Position numbers and translations under genes: made by a program. The notes beneath the pieces were generated by a model that had not been told where the DNA came from, ran no database searches, and worked only from the letters and a program-made list of their open reading frames with translations. Source: Planctomycetaceae bacterium (GTDB lineage: Bacteria > Planctomycetota > Planctomycetia > Planctomycetales > Planctomycetaceae). From it: 39,233 nt of DNA. The stretch covers positions 1 through 39,233 of the forward strand of contig JANQSH010000111.1 in NCBI GenBank assembly GCA_028284145.1. The letters are read 5' to 3'. The number at the start of each line of letters is the position of its first letter. Position 1 is the first letter of the stretch. This document shows positions 25,201-34,420 of this stretch, in pieces.

Positions 25201-25778
25201 GCCTGACGCCGCACACTGATCGAAAACAGTGGCTTAATCTGGCAGTCAGGGCAATGGAGAAAGCGGGACGCCTGAATGATGAGCGGCTGGTCGGTTTTCC
25301 CTTGATCCTTCAGTTGCAGAGCGATTCCGCAAAACGGTTGCAATCACCAGACTGGTGCCTGCAAGAGGCAACTGTCCAGGAGCAACGTTACGAGTTGCCT
25401 GAAGCAATTACCACACTGCGATCGGGTTTGCGGCGACATCCTGACGATCAGGAACTCTGGTCACGACTGATTGATGTCCACCTGCTTCAGTCGAGCCTGG
25501 CAGAGTCGGGTGTCGCCAAGACGGAAACGAAAGAGGGTTGTCTTGCGGATGCACGGCTCGTACTGGAGTACTGGCGAGCGCATGTTGCCGTTCCGGATGC
25601 AGGCCAGTTGCTCGCGGCTGGAAAACTACACCTGCGGAATGACGCGTGGAATGAGGCATTGGCTGCTTTCGATGCAGCTCGCAGTCGTTTCAATGAAGAA
25701 GAGGACCCGGAGTTAAGGCACAATGTCGTGCTTTCGCAAATCAATACTCGTCTCAAACGTCTCCAGAGAGAGCGTTGA
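22215..25778 (+). CDS. large membrane-anchored TPR-like repeat protein
   Basis: 1187 aa. One N-terminal hydrophobic segment (FAWVLAAVLTSFAGGYLTG, ~15-33) anchors or exports it; the remainder is almost entirely helical. TPR-like units occur throughout (LVLFQALFRHHDATESLKCFAACYCA near 95, then AFRAGDLQEASAIL, VALLHLGQPEIAQERIASAQ, EEAVSIYHVLSYLQP). The C-terminal pair is ITTLRSGLRRHPDDQELWSRL and NDAWNEALAAFDAARSRF. Charged coiled-coil stretches lie around 330-380 and 680-710. Probably a periplasmic scaffold working with the vWA and ABC proteins encoded next. No enzymatic motif seen. Confidence 0.82.
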   Translation: MKIRFPSQWGFAKQFAWVLAAVLTSFAGGYLTGRVPSSAPPGSQHRQFTTCVDRHDTSLERKLSSAEHTIDATASPNTLFLTARSNLRKGMTARSLVLFQALFRHHDATESLKCFAACYCAMLAAVQDDAFDESRWLHEAERLSNSCPSPQRLRDLIDVASRIVSVPKKAGLLQYVSTSASDDHVAPFPFEDLGTSYKKVSQASKEQADAQAAVSSEELDPIVALKKQIVAMSWHLLHAEWLSNPHVRRFEQANEHFQLGLQMLVDIEGELNDETDKKLSNDDFPIAAIHLDAVRLRKDTIEAKAVDAAKAVGKELRLLREIILQYRSVANDVMLASRDVQLEQHSSAQARLDQTRKRIKEIVSLREEWADVDKDIGLDPAFLLTAEPKGLLENEPEKAKPNPEVLSAFGDNFEMHVTVLQALSAFRAGDLQEASAILTESHDGPIASFVRASINEAIGTEIVASDPASAENRAKAAPYLARAKVAWQETVEGIKAFEQQNKFQQVVNQDAWKDALATTATIEQSLKWVAEDSPVDSADNTFRKKAEKRLRNMANPESYQKGVDAIASANDDVSIELLRDIQDSFRQGILRHDDKSLWRNYFMASLRVEGFKPKLLRQAEEVFNGDLSGNDADDFFVLGLLRLEGVRHAFRQEESQLFLPVDQGLNRQTLDTHRQKREQLQAEVARAVRELDRARQLFENKRLKPESIRCEAYRGLAQSLHWLLGISVDDQDKDNLHVLRDRNAHVIEALKFVYGKPSANIDDTEALIAALHAKGLLALLNADQDYAQSIQAGYAFAAANDLKMKLAYMPSDRYELGSVALGVLKQAADKQTVAKSYREERLNRLVLAQLTDGVALLHLGQPEIAQERIASAQESLKHHRLVEQHGRAGMVNSFWSLLGTLQAEENRTEEAVSIYHVLSYLQPRKGAGNSWLEQDGEVSMADAGKALALVVRMIHGKDDGKIVTMQSLESAIEKVNSPLLATALTLALEAKAAAHGLTPHTDRKQWLNLAVRAMEKAGRLNDERLVGFPLILQLQSDSAKRLQSPDWCLQEATVQEQRYELPEAITTLRSGLRRHPDDQELWSRLIDVHLLQSSLAESGVAKTETKEGCLADARLVLEYWRAHVAVPDAGQLLAAGKLHLRNDAWNEALAAFDAARSRFNEEEDPELRHNVVLSQINTRLKRLQRER

Positions 25779-25845
25779 GATTGCCGATTTGGTCATGTGT
25801 AAAGAGGTGTTCAGAATGTTTTGTTCGTGGTTTGGAGGGCAGTTT

Positions 25846-27783
25846 ATGAATGGCATGCGTTTATCTGTATTGGGGATGATTATTGTTGGTTTTGGAGCCG
25901 TTGCGAATGCCGTCGACGAATACCCATACCGGGGGGCTGAGAAGAATGATCAGAAAGGAATCATTCATAAGGTGATCGTGACAACCGCAACAGAAGTCCG
26001 TCGAGACCCCGCCAAACCCAAACCCGATTCAGTTCCGGCCAAGAAACCAGAGAAATTAAAGCCGTTTTCGATTCGTTACCAGATTCAAATCCTTGAAGAC
26101 GATGTAAGTGGATCGGCGTCGATCAGGAAAAGTAGTGATGGAAAGAAAAACATCAATGGTTTTGGTGAGGTATTGGTTGTGGATGGGAAGGAGTGGGTGA
26201 AGATCGGTCGAAGTACACATAAATCTGACGGATGGATCGATGCGTCGCAAGCACGAAGTTGGAAGACCCGCTCGGCCCTAGAACCGAAAGGCTTGGAAGG
26301 TCGTCCGATGACGGTCTATCCGACAAAGGATCTCAACGATGACGACGATACGATCAAATCTACACCTCGTAAAAAGAACGACGACGCCAGAACACACACG
26401 ACATTGGCCCTGATACTGGAGCCTCCAGAGAATCGAGACGATCCGGTTTACGAAATGGTTCTTTATACGGGGAGAATAGATTTTGACACACCGTCTTTTG
26501 AAGACTCGATAATCGAAATGGTGTTCGTAATTGACACAACACGCAGCATGGCCCCCCTGTTGAAGGGGGTTAAAGCGGTTGTAAAGCAGACTGCCACGGC
26601 TTTGTCGAGTAAGAACTTGGAATCAGTCAAGTCTCAATTTCGATTCGGCTTGGTTGAATATCAGGACAGCACACCCGGTCTGACTCCAGCTCATGTCCGG
26701 ATCCCGTTGACGGACATTGACAGCTTTGTAGATCAATTCGAACTAGTAAATGTTACAGACTTGCCAAGTGAGGAAGAGGCCGAAGATGTGGTAGCCGGTT
26801 TGATGGCAGCTCTCACGCACGATCCCAAGGATTCGAAAAAGTCGGTCGGCTGGTCAGTGAACAGTTCCAAACACATCATTCTGTTGGGAGACGCCAGTGC
26901 GCACTTGCCGCCCAGCCCCAAAAGTACAACAGGGAAAACCATCGCGGATGTGCTTGAGATAGCACATAAAAGCGATGAGAAAAAATTAGAGAGTCATTTC
27001 AAGAACTACAACATTCACTCGATTCTAGCTTCCCACGGCATCAATAATCCTGACTCAAAACTGGCAAAGGAACAGTTTGAACTTCTCTCGAAACACCGTG
27101 GTCGGACTGAGGGTTTGCATGACGTACTTGAAAACCAAAGTGCCCCAGAAATTAAACGGGTGGTTGACGGAATGGTTGTCAGTTTCAAGCAATTGGCTGC
27201 CATCGTTAAGAGTCCGGTTGCGTTTAAGGATAGGGTCGATAGTGGTAAGACAACAGTGGCGCCGATCACTGCCACCTTTTGGAAATTGTACCCCGGTGCG
27301 GACCAGACAACGCAAGTGCGTCACGGCTGGGGACAGGCGTGGAACAAGGAACGCCAGGAAACTGCAACCGATGTGCTGTTTATTCGTTACGTTGAACTCC
27401 GACGCCTGAAGAGTAAGCTGACACAACTGCTGGATGATCTCGATTTGCTCAAAAGCCGCCCAGAGGAGCGAGGGGACACAAAGCAACTTCTGGCTTCAAT
27501 GCGAAGCATATTCGCAAAAACTCATACTGGTGAGCCGATCGATGAGAATACGAAACTGCAGGACATAATCAAAGATTTGCCGCTGCAGAATGATGCCCTC
27601 ACCATAAGTGTGGTTGATATAGCGGGAATGGACAATGCCGAGTTCGCTTCCTGGGTGAGGCGGATTGAGTCCACGAGAAAACGAGCCCAGGAAATGATCG
27701 ATGATCCGATTGATGAATGGGTTGTATTGGACAAAGAGTCGCTGGAAATGTTTCGCTTTCTCCGTATCAATGAGCTTCCGTAA
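25846..27783 (+). CDS. exported von Willebrand factor A domain protein
   Basis: 645 aa from ATG 25846, chosen for GGAGGG six bases upstream and the signal peptide that follows (MRLSVLGMIIVGFGAVANA); ATG 25816 is in frame. A Lys/Pro-rich linker leads to an SH3-like region (LVVDGKEWVKIGRST, DGWIDASQ). The vWA domain spans roughly residues 220-440: MVFVIDTTRSM carries the D-x-T-x-S metal site, FRFGLVEYQDS and HIILLGDASAH are core strands. The C-terminal ~150 residues (LLDDLDLLKSRPEERGD; VDIAGMDNAEFASWVRRI) recur in the protein at 32503-33546. It lies between the TPR protein and the ABC transporter genes; likely an extracytoplasmic adhesion or assembly factor. Confidence 0.88.
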   Translation: MNGMRLSVLGMIIVGFGAVANAVDEYPYRGAEKNDQKGIIHKVIVTTATEVRRDPAKPKPDSVPAKKPEKLKPFSIRYQIQILEDDVSGSASIRKSSDGKKNINGFGEVLVVDGKEWVKIGRSTHKSDGWIDASQARSWKTRSALEPKGLEGRPMTVYPTKDLNDDDDTIKSTPRKKNDDARTHTTLALILEPPENRDDPVYEMVLYTGRIDFDTPSFEDSIIEMVFVIDTTRSMAPLLKGVKAVVKQTATALSSKNLESVKSQFRFGLVEYQDSTPGLTPAHVRIPLTDIDSFVDQFELVNVTDLPSEEEAEDVVAGLMAALTHDPKDSKKSVGWSVNSSKHIILLGDASAHLPPSPKSTTGKTIADVLEIAHKSDEKKLESHFKNYNIHSILASHGINNPDSKLAKEQFELLSKHRGRTEGLHDVLENQSAPEIKRVVDGMVVSFKQLAAIVKSPVAFKDRVDSGKTTVAPITATFWKLYPGADQTTQVRHGWGQAWNKERQETATDVLFIRYVELRRLKSKLTQLLDDLDLLKSRPEERGDTKQLLASMRSIFAKTHTGEPIDENTKLQDIIKDLPLQNDALTISVVDIAGMDNAEFASWVRRIESTRKRAQEMIDDPIDEWVVLDKESLEMFRFLRINELP

Positions 27784-27828
27784 TTCGCAATGAATGCGTG
27801 ATCGAATCGCATTTCAACAAGAACAGAA

Positions 27829-28653
27829 ATGGGACTTGTCGTGACCACTCTTCCCGCAACATCTGACCACTCGAAACTTCAACCGGCCAGTAGAGAATTC
27901 GTGCTCCGTATTTCAGGACTCCGTCAAGTCTTACGTGACGACGCGTCGAAAGATACGTTCACTGTCATCGTGGATCAGACACTGACGATCCGGCCAGGTA
28001 GCCTAGTGGGCATCGTTGGTCCCAGTGGTTGTGGCAAAACCACCCTGTTGACAGTTCTGGGGCTTTTGCGCGGACAAACGGAAGGCAGCGAATTGGGCCT
28101 CTACGAAGTCTGGTTTCGTGGTGAGTCAAAACCGATCAACCTCACCGAAGTCTGGCAACGAAATCAGAGTCGCCTAGCAACACGGATTCGGCGCAAACGA
28201 TTTGGTTTTGCACTCCAATCCGGAGAACTGATTCCGTCTTTGACGGTCTTGGAGAACATTGTGACCCCGTTGTCACTCAACGGCTTCTCCGAGCGGGTCA
28301 TCCAAAAAAGGTGCCAAGATCTTATCTCAACGTTTCAGTTACAGGAGTTCGCAGAACGACGGCTTTCTGGGATTTCCGGAGGCCAATACCAGCGTGTGGC
28401 ACTGGCGCGGGCAGTGGCTCATCAGCCGGATGTGCTATTTGTGGATGAACCAACGGCCAATTTGAATCGGGAAATGGCCAGAGCGGCCCTCAATCAACTT
28501 AAACAGTTCACCCAGCATCAGTCAGATAACAGTGTGGTGATCATGGTCACTCACGATGAACAGCTGGTGGCTGATTTTTGCGACCAGAAAATACAGCTTG
28601 AACCAGGACCGGGTCCGTTGATGGGACATCTTGTTTCAAGTTCACATATATAA
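27829..28653 (+). CDS. ABC transporter ATP-binding protein (LolD/MacB type)
   Basis: 274 aa. Walker A GPSGCGKTT (~64-72), Q-loop FALQSGELIPSLTVLENI, signature LSGISGGQYQRVALARA, Walker B VLFVDEPTAN, H-loop MVTHDE. The short form with this Q-loop and signature matches the LolD/MacB group, which works with FtsX-type permeases. The permease gene follows after 49 nt. ATP hydrolysis would drive conformational change of a periplasmic domain rather than classic solute import. Ordinary for its family apart from context. Confidence 0.92.
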   Translation: MGLVVTTLPATSDHSKLQPASREFVLRISGLRQVLRDDASKDTFTVIVDQTLTIRPGSLVGIVGPSGCGKTTLLTVLGLLRGQTEGSELGLYEVWFRGESKPINLTEVWQRNQSRLATRIRRKRFGFALQSGELIPSLTVLENIVTPLSLNGFSERVIQKRCQDLISTFQLQEFAERRLSGISGGQYQRVALARAVAHQPDVLFVDEPTANLNREMARAALNQLKQFTQHQSDNSVVIMVTHDEQLVADFCDQKIQLEPGPGPLMGHLVSSSHI

Positions 28654-28702
28654 AAAACTCACGGTAGGCACACAATTTCTCCATTCACAAACAGGAAACC
28701 GT

Positions 28703-30670
28703 ATGATTCGACGAATTTTGTTTTACACGGTTTTGCCGTTGCGCGACCTGTTCCGCCTTCGATCGGCCACACGCCTGCAAGTTGCCATCGTCGCCGGTGT
28801 CTGCTTCCCTATTCTCGTTTTGTTAGCACTTAAGCGGGGACATGTCGAGGAACTGCGGCGTGATCTGGCCACCAGTCCAACCGGTCGAGAAGTCAAATTG
28901 TATTGTTCCAACGATGGCGAATTCTTTCATCTTGACTCGCTTGATGAAACGGCCAAACAGCTTGGACAAGTAGAACTCATGATCCCGGAGATTAAACGAA
29001 CCTGTCGGCTGACAAGTGTTTCAACGCAATCAGGTGAAGAAATAGCGGTCGATGGCGTTGACCTGATCGCAACATTGCCGGGAGATCCGGTGCTGGCCGA
29101 TTTGGGTGCCGACATTTTGCATGCGGATGAGTTGGGCGTCGTGCTTTTGTCGCATGTCGCAGGGAAGTTGGATGTTTCCGTTGGAGACTCCATATCCATC
29201 ACCGCATTTCGTGGAAATGACGAAAACGAAGCGTCAATTGAAATGATTGTGCGTGGGGTGATCCCGAGTCCACGCAGCAGTCTAATCGGTTATCTCAACA
29301 CGGCAACACTCCAGAAAATGGTGATTTATGTCCGTGGCGGCGCTGTCCCGGAGTGGGATTGGCAGGCGATGAACAAAGCCATCGTTGACCGTTACCGGGA
29401 AATCATGCTGGTTGCCGAACGTATCGATCCTCTGACTCAACTGGACATCAATGCCCTTGACCGTCTAGGTTTTTTTGTGGAGGAAATCACCGATCTCTCG
29501 AAATTGGAATTTTCGCCATTGCTCAACAAGACTGCCAAATCAGCGTTGATTTTCTATCGCATCTTCAAGGCTGGAAGTAGTGCCTCCGATTTGGAAGAGT
29601 TCGTTGAAACGCCCGAGACGATTACTGGCGTAACGTCTGCGGGTGACGTTGCAATTCCCTGGTCTACACCGAGAATGGTGCTGATCGAGGGAAAGGCCTA
29701 TCGGATGATTGGATTGCAGTTGCCAAAGGAAGGGGCCTGGCTTCGGAAATACTTCAAAAATCCGTTGCTTCCCTTTTCTGAAGCAGGTGATCCACTAAGA
29801 GTTCGCTCTGTTGACGGTTCTCGGCTTTTTATGGAGGATCTGGTTCACATCCAGATCAAAGATGGCCTCACGGTCTCGGTGGAAGAGTCCTCGGTTCAAA
29901 CGAAACCTAAGGGATTGCTCATCCCACCACCACCGCCGATACCGGATAATGTGGATGCCGCCGATCATGCGAATTCACAATCACCCGACAGGCAAGAAAC
30001 GGTCATCGCGCCACTTGAACTCCTGTTACACCTGGACTCGATTGCTTCCGGGCGGGCGGAATATGATGCGAATGCACGTGCATTCGTACCGTCTGTCCCA
30101 ACGCCATCGTATGAGGAGGCGCGTGCCTACGCCAGTTCGATTGACGATGTTCTGGATGTGGTTGAACGAGCCCGCGGGCTTGGTTATGGCTTTCAAGCGA
30201 ATAACGGCCGCATCAAGGAGATCCAGGACCAGGATCACTCGTTACAACTGCTGGTGATCATTGTTGCCGTGGCAGTGTTTCTTTTTGGCGTTTTGACTAT
30301 CGTCGCTGTACTGGTGGATTCAACGGATCGAAAGCGAAATATGATTGGCGTTCTCCGTGTCATGGGGGCATCTTCATATGGGATTTTCTATTTTGTCTTG
30401 CTAAGAGCGGTACTGATAGGGTTGCTCGCTGGAGGAGTTACATGCTTGGCGGGATGGGGGTTTGTGAAAATTTTCTCGTTCGATTTGACTGATGCAATTA
30501 ATACGAATCCAGGCTGGGAATCTGCAATATCAGCCGTTGTCCTGCCATCCGATCTGCTGCTTATCTTTTTAGGAAGCATCCTTTGTTGTGGTGTCGGCGC
30601 AATATATCCTGCATGGCGGGCCAGCCGACTGGATCCAATCGAAGCCGTGATAGAAGGACGTTTTCGATGA
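28703..30670 (+). CDS. FtsX/MacB-like ABC permease
   Basis: 655 aa from ATG 28703 (AGGAAA ~5 bases upstream). One N-terminal membrane segment (LQVAIVAGVCFPILVLLAL) is followed by a ~480-residue periplasmic region and three C-terminal segments (LQLLVIIVAVAVFLFGVLTIVAVLV; a middle pair around LLRAVLIGLLAGGV; LLLIFLGSILCCGVGAIYPAW). This is the four-segment MacB topology. The ending YPAWRASRLDPIEAVI is the MacB/FtsX signature. The periplasmic part is longer than usual and has a Pro-rich linker (PPPPPIPDN). The stop overlaps the start of the FGE-like gene (ATGA), so that protein is probably its partner. Confidence 0.9.
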   Translation: MIRRILFYTVLPLRDLFRLRSATRLQVAIVAGVCFPILVLLALKRGHVEELRRDLATSPTGREVKLYCSNDGEFFHLDSLDETAKQLGQVELMIPEIKRTCRLTSVSTQSGEEIAVDGVDLIATLPGDPVLADLGADILHADELGVVLLSHVAGKLDVSVGDSISITAFRGNDENEASIEMIVRGVIPSPRSSLIGYLNTATLQKMVIYVRGGAVPEWDWQAMNKAIVDRYREIMLVAERIDPLTQLDINALDRLGFFVEEITDLSKLEFSPLLNKTAKSALIFYRIFKAGSSASDLEEFVETPETITGVTSAGDVAIPWSTPRMVLIEGKAYRMIGLQLPKEGAWLRKYFKNPLLPFSEAGDPLRVRSVDGSRLFMEDLVHIQIKDGLTVSVEESSVQTKPKGLLIPPPPPIPDNVDAADHANSQSPDRQETVIAPLELLLHLDSIASGRAEYDANARAFVPSVPTPSYEEARAYASSIDDVLDVVERARGLGYGFQANNGRIKEIQDQDHSLQLLVIIVAVAVFLFGVLTIVAVLVDSTDRKRNMIGVLRVMGASSYGIFYFVLLRAVLIGLLAGGVTCLAGWGFVKIFSFDLTDAINTNPGWESAISAVVLPSDLLLIFLGSILCCGVGAIYPAWRASRLDPIEAVIEGRFR

Positions 30671-32475
30671 GTTTTCACAGTCGACATTTCAATTTCATGG
30701 TGAATGTCCTCGTTGGAGTTGCTGCCTTTTTCATTTGTGTGGAATTGCAGTTAGTTCCTTCTTTCGGCCAGACACATGGAACCCAGAAATTCTTTCCGGA
30801 ACAAGAACCAGGTGACTCAGCAGTTCCTTCTGAACTGGCTATTTCATTTCGGTATTGCCCGTCTGGCCAGCTGTTGAAAGTTAATCAAGCTGAGCCAGGA
30901 GAGTATTCAGGAGCCGAAGATATCAGTGGCTTTTGGATGGCAGAAACAGAACTTTCTCAAAAAAGCTATGACCAAATCGTCAAAAACTCGCCAGGACTGG
31001 AGATGTTCGATAAGGAAGTGAAGTGGAGTCTTCCATCGCTTAGCAAGTTGAGAAATCGCGGCGAAGAAATCCATCGAGATAATGGCGACAGATTTCACAG
31101 ATTATTTCCTGAAGACAATATAGATGAGTCCAGTGATGATGCTCTAAAGCGCGGAAAATACCCTGTCTTTGGCCTGACCGCATTGGAAGCCGTTCAGGTC
31201 GCTCTCGCTTTGGAGCTTCAAGATCCGCTGAACAAGTCCGGGGATGGAATAGTAACTCGCTCGTATCGGTTGCCCACAATTGGGGAATGGCAATACGCCT
31301 GCCGTGGATTGAAGGGTATGGACGACGAGGGCAGGGACATCGAGCAATTGCGACATTTTGCAGCTTGGCCCAAGATGGCCAAGGACTTTCTTGACGAAGA
31401 TAACGCACCGACACTCATTTTTTCTGATCTGAGAGGAATAGAACGTAGGCTTTTACAAGGTACGGTCAAAGATCTACTTAAAACAAATGGCGTTACAAAA
31501 ACGCAAGAAGGGCTGGTTGCATTTATTCTTCGAATGAATTTAGCAGACAAGAAGCGACTAAGGACAGATGTATCTGATGACGACCTTCCATTTGGAAGCC
31601 TCAATGACTTTGCGGACTTGCCTGAGCGGTTGTCGGTCGTGTTTTTCTTACGACAACTCTTGCGAGAGGGCCTCCGCAGCAGGGATGCGATGAATTGCAG
31701 CGAAAAGTATACAAAGGGGGTCTACAACAGGCTAGAAGATAAAAAACTATACACGCCTCAATACCTACAGCCAACCGATCACGTCACGAGAATCATTCGC
31801 GAGGATGGAAATGAAGAGTTGTTACCACCATTCGACAATCATTGGAACATAAGACACATGCACGGCAACGTGCAGGAATGGTGTCTGACAAGAGTTGAAG
31901 AAACACTGCCAAATGTAAACAAGTTGCCCGACGCAATTCTACCACGCGAATGCTTGGCAAAAAATCAGCAGGATGGAATACCCATTCTTCAACCGAGTAT
32001 TAACCCACTTCTCGACGACTCCAAAACGTTGCACCTTGCCGGAGGGTCTTCGTTCCATCCCCGGTGGGCATCCTATCTCATCTGGGCACCGAAGGAAGTC
32101 GACACAAAAGAGATTGCCGATGACATTCTCAAATCTGCCGCTAAAAGTGCAGCAGGCGTGCGCCTCGTTGTGATTGAGCGATTCCGCAACGGTTGGCGTC
32201 ATCTTGTACGGCAAAAGTCGCGGTCCAAGAAATCCGAATGGTTTGCACAACAATCAGGTGCATTCAAGGGCTTTCCGAAAGATTCGAATGATGTCAGGTT
32301 CTTCCGATTCTACGAGAGTTTTGTCGTAAATCCAAAGGCTCCTCAAGCGCAGTCTGTCGCTGTTTCTGGGGTTGCTGCCGAACAAATGGACTCCATCAAC
32401 CAGGAGTATTTTAAACTACTGGGAAAAATGATGAAGTCCGAATCCCAGACCAATAAGCGTCTGCCAGACCCATGA
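30667..32475 (+). CDS. exported FGE/SUMF1-like protein with large insertions
   Basis: 602 aa from ATG 30667, overlapping the permease stop. A signal sequence (FMVNVLVGVAAFFICVEL) precedes an FGE-like domain recognised by SGFWMAETELSQKSYDQIV, YRLPTIGEWQYACRG, MHGNVQEWCLT, LAGGSSFHPRW and GVRLVVIE. About 150 residues are inserted between WQYACRG and MHGNVQEW compared with the compact DGR targets. No Cys occurs after AGGSS, so formylglycine synthesis is unlikely. It has no VR-like segment. A ~100-residue charged tail follows. It is a structural relative of the DGR targets serving an extracytoplasmic complex. Confidence 0.8.
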   Translation: MSFHSRHFNFMVNVLVGVAAFFICVELQLVPSFGQTHGTQKFFPEQEPGDSAVPSELAISFRYCPSGQLLKVNQAEPGEYSGAEDISGFWMAETELSQKSYDQIVKNSPGLEMFDKEVKWSLPSLSKLRNRGEEIHRDNGDRFHRLFPEDNIDESSDDALKRGKYPVFGLTALEAVQVALALELQDPLNKSGDGIVTRSYRLPTIGEWQYACRGLKGMDDEGRDIEQLRHFAAWPKMAKDFLDEDNAPTLIFSDLRGIERRLLQGTVKDLLKTNGVTKTQEGLVAFILRMNLADKKRLRTDVSDDDLPFGSLNDFADLPERLSVVFFLRQLLREGLRSRDAMNCSEKYTKGVYNRLEDKKLYTPQYLQPTDHVTRIIREDGNEELLPPFDNHWNIRHMHGNVQEWCLTRVEETLPNVNKLPDAILPRECLAKNQQDGIPILQPSINPLLDDSKTLHLAGGSSFHPRWASYLIWAPKEVDTKEIADDILKSAAKSAAGVRLVVIERFRNGWRHLVRQKSRSKKSEWFAQQSGAFKGFPKDSNDVRFFRFYESFVVNPKAPQAQSVAVSGVAAEQMDSINQEYFKLLGKMMKSESQTNKRLPDP

Positions 32476-32502
32476 TCTGTAGCCTTCGGAGCAAGTAGGC
32501 GG

Positions 32503-33546
32503 TCAATAGTACTTTCTGAAGGGAAACAGCTTCGTCTTTTCGCCATGCATGTGCATTTCAAATGGATTGTCGGAACTGTTCATCTGTTGTTTTATGGAAT
32601 TAACTACACTTGTTAATCCTCTAATCCACAAAGTGAACTCGGCATTATCCATCTCGGCGACATCGACAATGCCAATCGTTGCAATATTCCCCATCAGCAT
32701 CCCCATTTTCTCTAATTGCTTCACAGCATTGTCAGCTTTATCGGATTCATGGATTTCCATTTGCCACAGCATAAGGTACGCAGTTCTCAAGCCAAGGATG
32801 GTCTCACTTGCGTCCCCTCGTTCCTCTGGGCGGCTTTTGAGCAAATCGAGTTCATCTAGCAGCCGCGTCATTTTTGAGATATATCGCCGAGCAGTGATTT
32901 CAGGAACAGCCAACAACAGGTTGGCCGTTTCTTGAAATTTTTGATGCGTATAACCATCTGTCCAGACTGGCTCCTGAAGTATCAAGTTGTTGCCGCTGTT
33001 CAATGGAGGGCCAATCTTGTACCACGTTATACTGCTAACGACCGTTGTCTCCAACACGGGGAATTTCATTCCCGGTTTCGAGTTGATGAGCTTGCCAGGC
33101 TTCTTTGGGTATTTAGATGGTGGTTTTTCATACACTTCCATCGGGCGTGCATTTTTTGCAGGCATCAGTATCAGAGGAAGGCTCCACTCGTAACTTTCCT
33201 CGATGGTTCTCATGTCCACATAACCCAGCGGCTTGCCAAATTCATTGCCAATGAGCACTGGACCTTCGTCGGTGTCCGCAGAATCAAGAATGGTAAAGAG
33301 AGCAGGAACGTCTGTAATGCGTTTCCCATTTTCCTTCATGTGCAAATCTATCGTGTCTTCATACACAACAAAAGGTTTATAAAAGAGTTGCTTCCGTGTC
33401 AGACCCGGCAATCCGGGGACGGTCTCGACAGCGAGACGGTGTCGTTTGACTTCGTGTCTAGCAGGTGTGTGATCCTGACGGTCGGGATTGTCTGATGGTG
33501 AATGTTTCTGCTGGTTATGGAGCGGAAGAGATTCTGGGGAGTCCAT
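32503..33546 (-). CDS. paralogue of the vWA protein C-terminal region
   Basis: 347 aa with no obvious signal peptide and no vWA domain. Residues ~60-150 look SH3-like (FVVYEDTIDLHM, GNEFGKPLGYVDM). The C-terminal ~130 residues match the vWA protein at 25846-27783: LLDELDLLKSRPEERGD and VDVAEMDNAEFTLWIRGL versus LLDDLDLLKSRPEERGD and VDIAGMDNAEFASWVRRI. It is oriented against the cluster and ends 27 bp from it. The missing export signal means it is either a truncated copy or a cytoplasmic homologue; the start is uncertain. Confidence 0.75.
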   Translation of the reverse strand: MDSPESLPLHNQQKHSPSDNPDRQDHTPARHEVKRHRLAVETVPGLPGLTRKQLFYKPFVVYEDTIDLHMKENGKRITDVPALFTILDSADTDEGPVLIGNEFGKPLGYVDMRTIEESYEWSLPLILMPAKNARPMEVYEKPPSKYPKKPGKLINSKPGMKFPVLETTVVSSITWYKIGPPLNSGNNLILQEPVWTDGYTHQKFQETANLLLAVPEITARRYISKMTRLLDELDLLKSRPEERGDASETILGLRTAYLMLWQMEIHESDKADNAVKQLEKMGMLMGNIATIGIVDVAEMDNAEFTLWIRGLTSVVNSIKQQMNSSDNPFEMHMHGEKTKLFPFRKYY

Positions 33547-33651
33547 GATGGGATGGGAGAAATCTTCCTATTCTAGCACAGTTCATGGCGAGATGTAGAT
33601 TGACCTAAGTCGAGAATTGTTTTGGTGTCATGGCGAAATGAGGAACTGGGA

Positions 33652-34281
33652 ATGGCTGTTTTTATTCAGGTTGTACGATGGCTGTTGTTTGTGGCGTGCA
33701 TTTCAGTTGGTTTTTCCGCTCCTGCTGGCGAAGTCAAATCGCTGCAGTCAGAAAAGGCTGCCGCGAAAAAGCGATTTGTTATGATGACGATCACCGAACC
33801 TCGCGGAATGAAAATCGCTTATGAAGTCAAAGCAGGAGTGTTTTCCACGAAAGCTGTTGAGCCACCCCATAGCTACAAATTGGTTCCAGGCGTGAAATAC
33901 CGTTTTCGTGTTACTGATATTCCTGGACGCGATGGGATGATTCTTCTACCTCGCATCTCAGTATGGCCAGTTCACCCTGTCGTTGAGGAATACGTCAAAG
34001 GCAACAGCATTCCTGTCGAGTTGACGGATGCTGACCTTGAGGCGATTGAACGGGGGAGGCTATTGACAAAGGTCTACTACAGCTCAGGCCCAAAATATCG
34101 GGAATTATTTGAGGAAAGCATCAACGCGAGTCTGGGAACCAGGCTTTTTCCCGGTATTGATCCGATTGCAGAGGCAGACCGCATGGGAACAATTCACCTT
34201 GTCCTTCGCATTGGAAGCCGTGATCAGCAGCCGCCAAAAGCTGGTCGTGGGGCAATGAACGTGATTGTGCCGGTTCAGTAG
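33652..34281 (+). CDS. secreted hypothetical protein
   Basis: 209 aa from ATG 33652 with GAGGA about ten bases upstream. Signal peptide FIQVVRWLLFVACISVGFSAPAGE. The mature part is a beta-rich domain (RFVMMTITEPRGMKIAYEV, HSYKLVPGVKYRFRVTDIPG, GMILLPRISVWPVH) and a DADLEAIERGRLLTKVYY segment. This pattern is common in short secreted planctomycete proteins of unknown function. No family recognised. Confidence 0.75.
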   Translation: MAVFIQVVRWLLFVACISVGFSAPAGEVKSLQSEKAAAKKRFVMMTITEPRGMKIAYEVKAGVFSTKAVEPPHSYKLVPGVKYRFRVTDIPGRDGMILLPRISVWPVHPVVEEYVKGNSIPVELTDADLEAIERGRLLTKVYYSSGPKYRELFEESINASLGTRLFPGIDPIAEADRMGTIHLVLRIGSRDQQPPKAGRGAMNVIVPVQ

Positions 34282-34420
34282 TATCATCAGGTTCCAGGTG
34301 TGGATTCGGCCAGGAAAAATCAAGGCCATCGGACTCATCTTGTGCCAAGAAAGAAGTATAAGACATCTGAATGTCATCATCGATGTTGAATTCAAGTTTT
34401 GCTCGGTCACCATATTCGTT

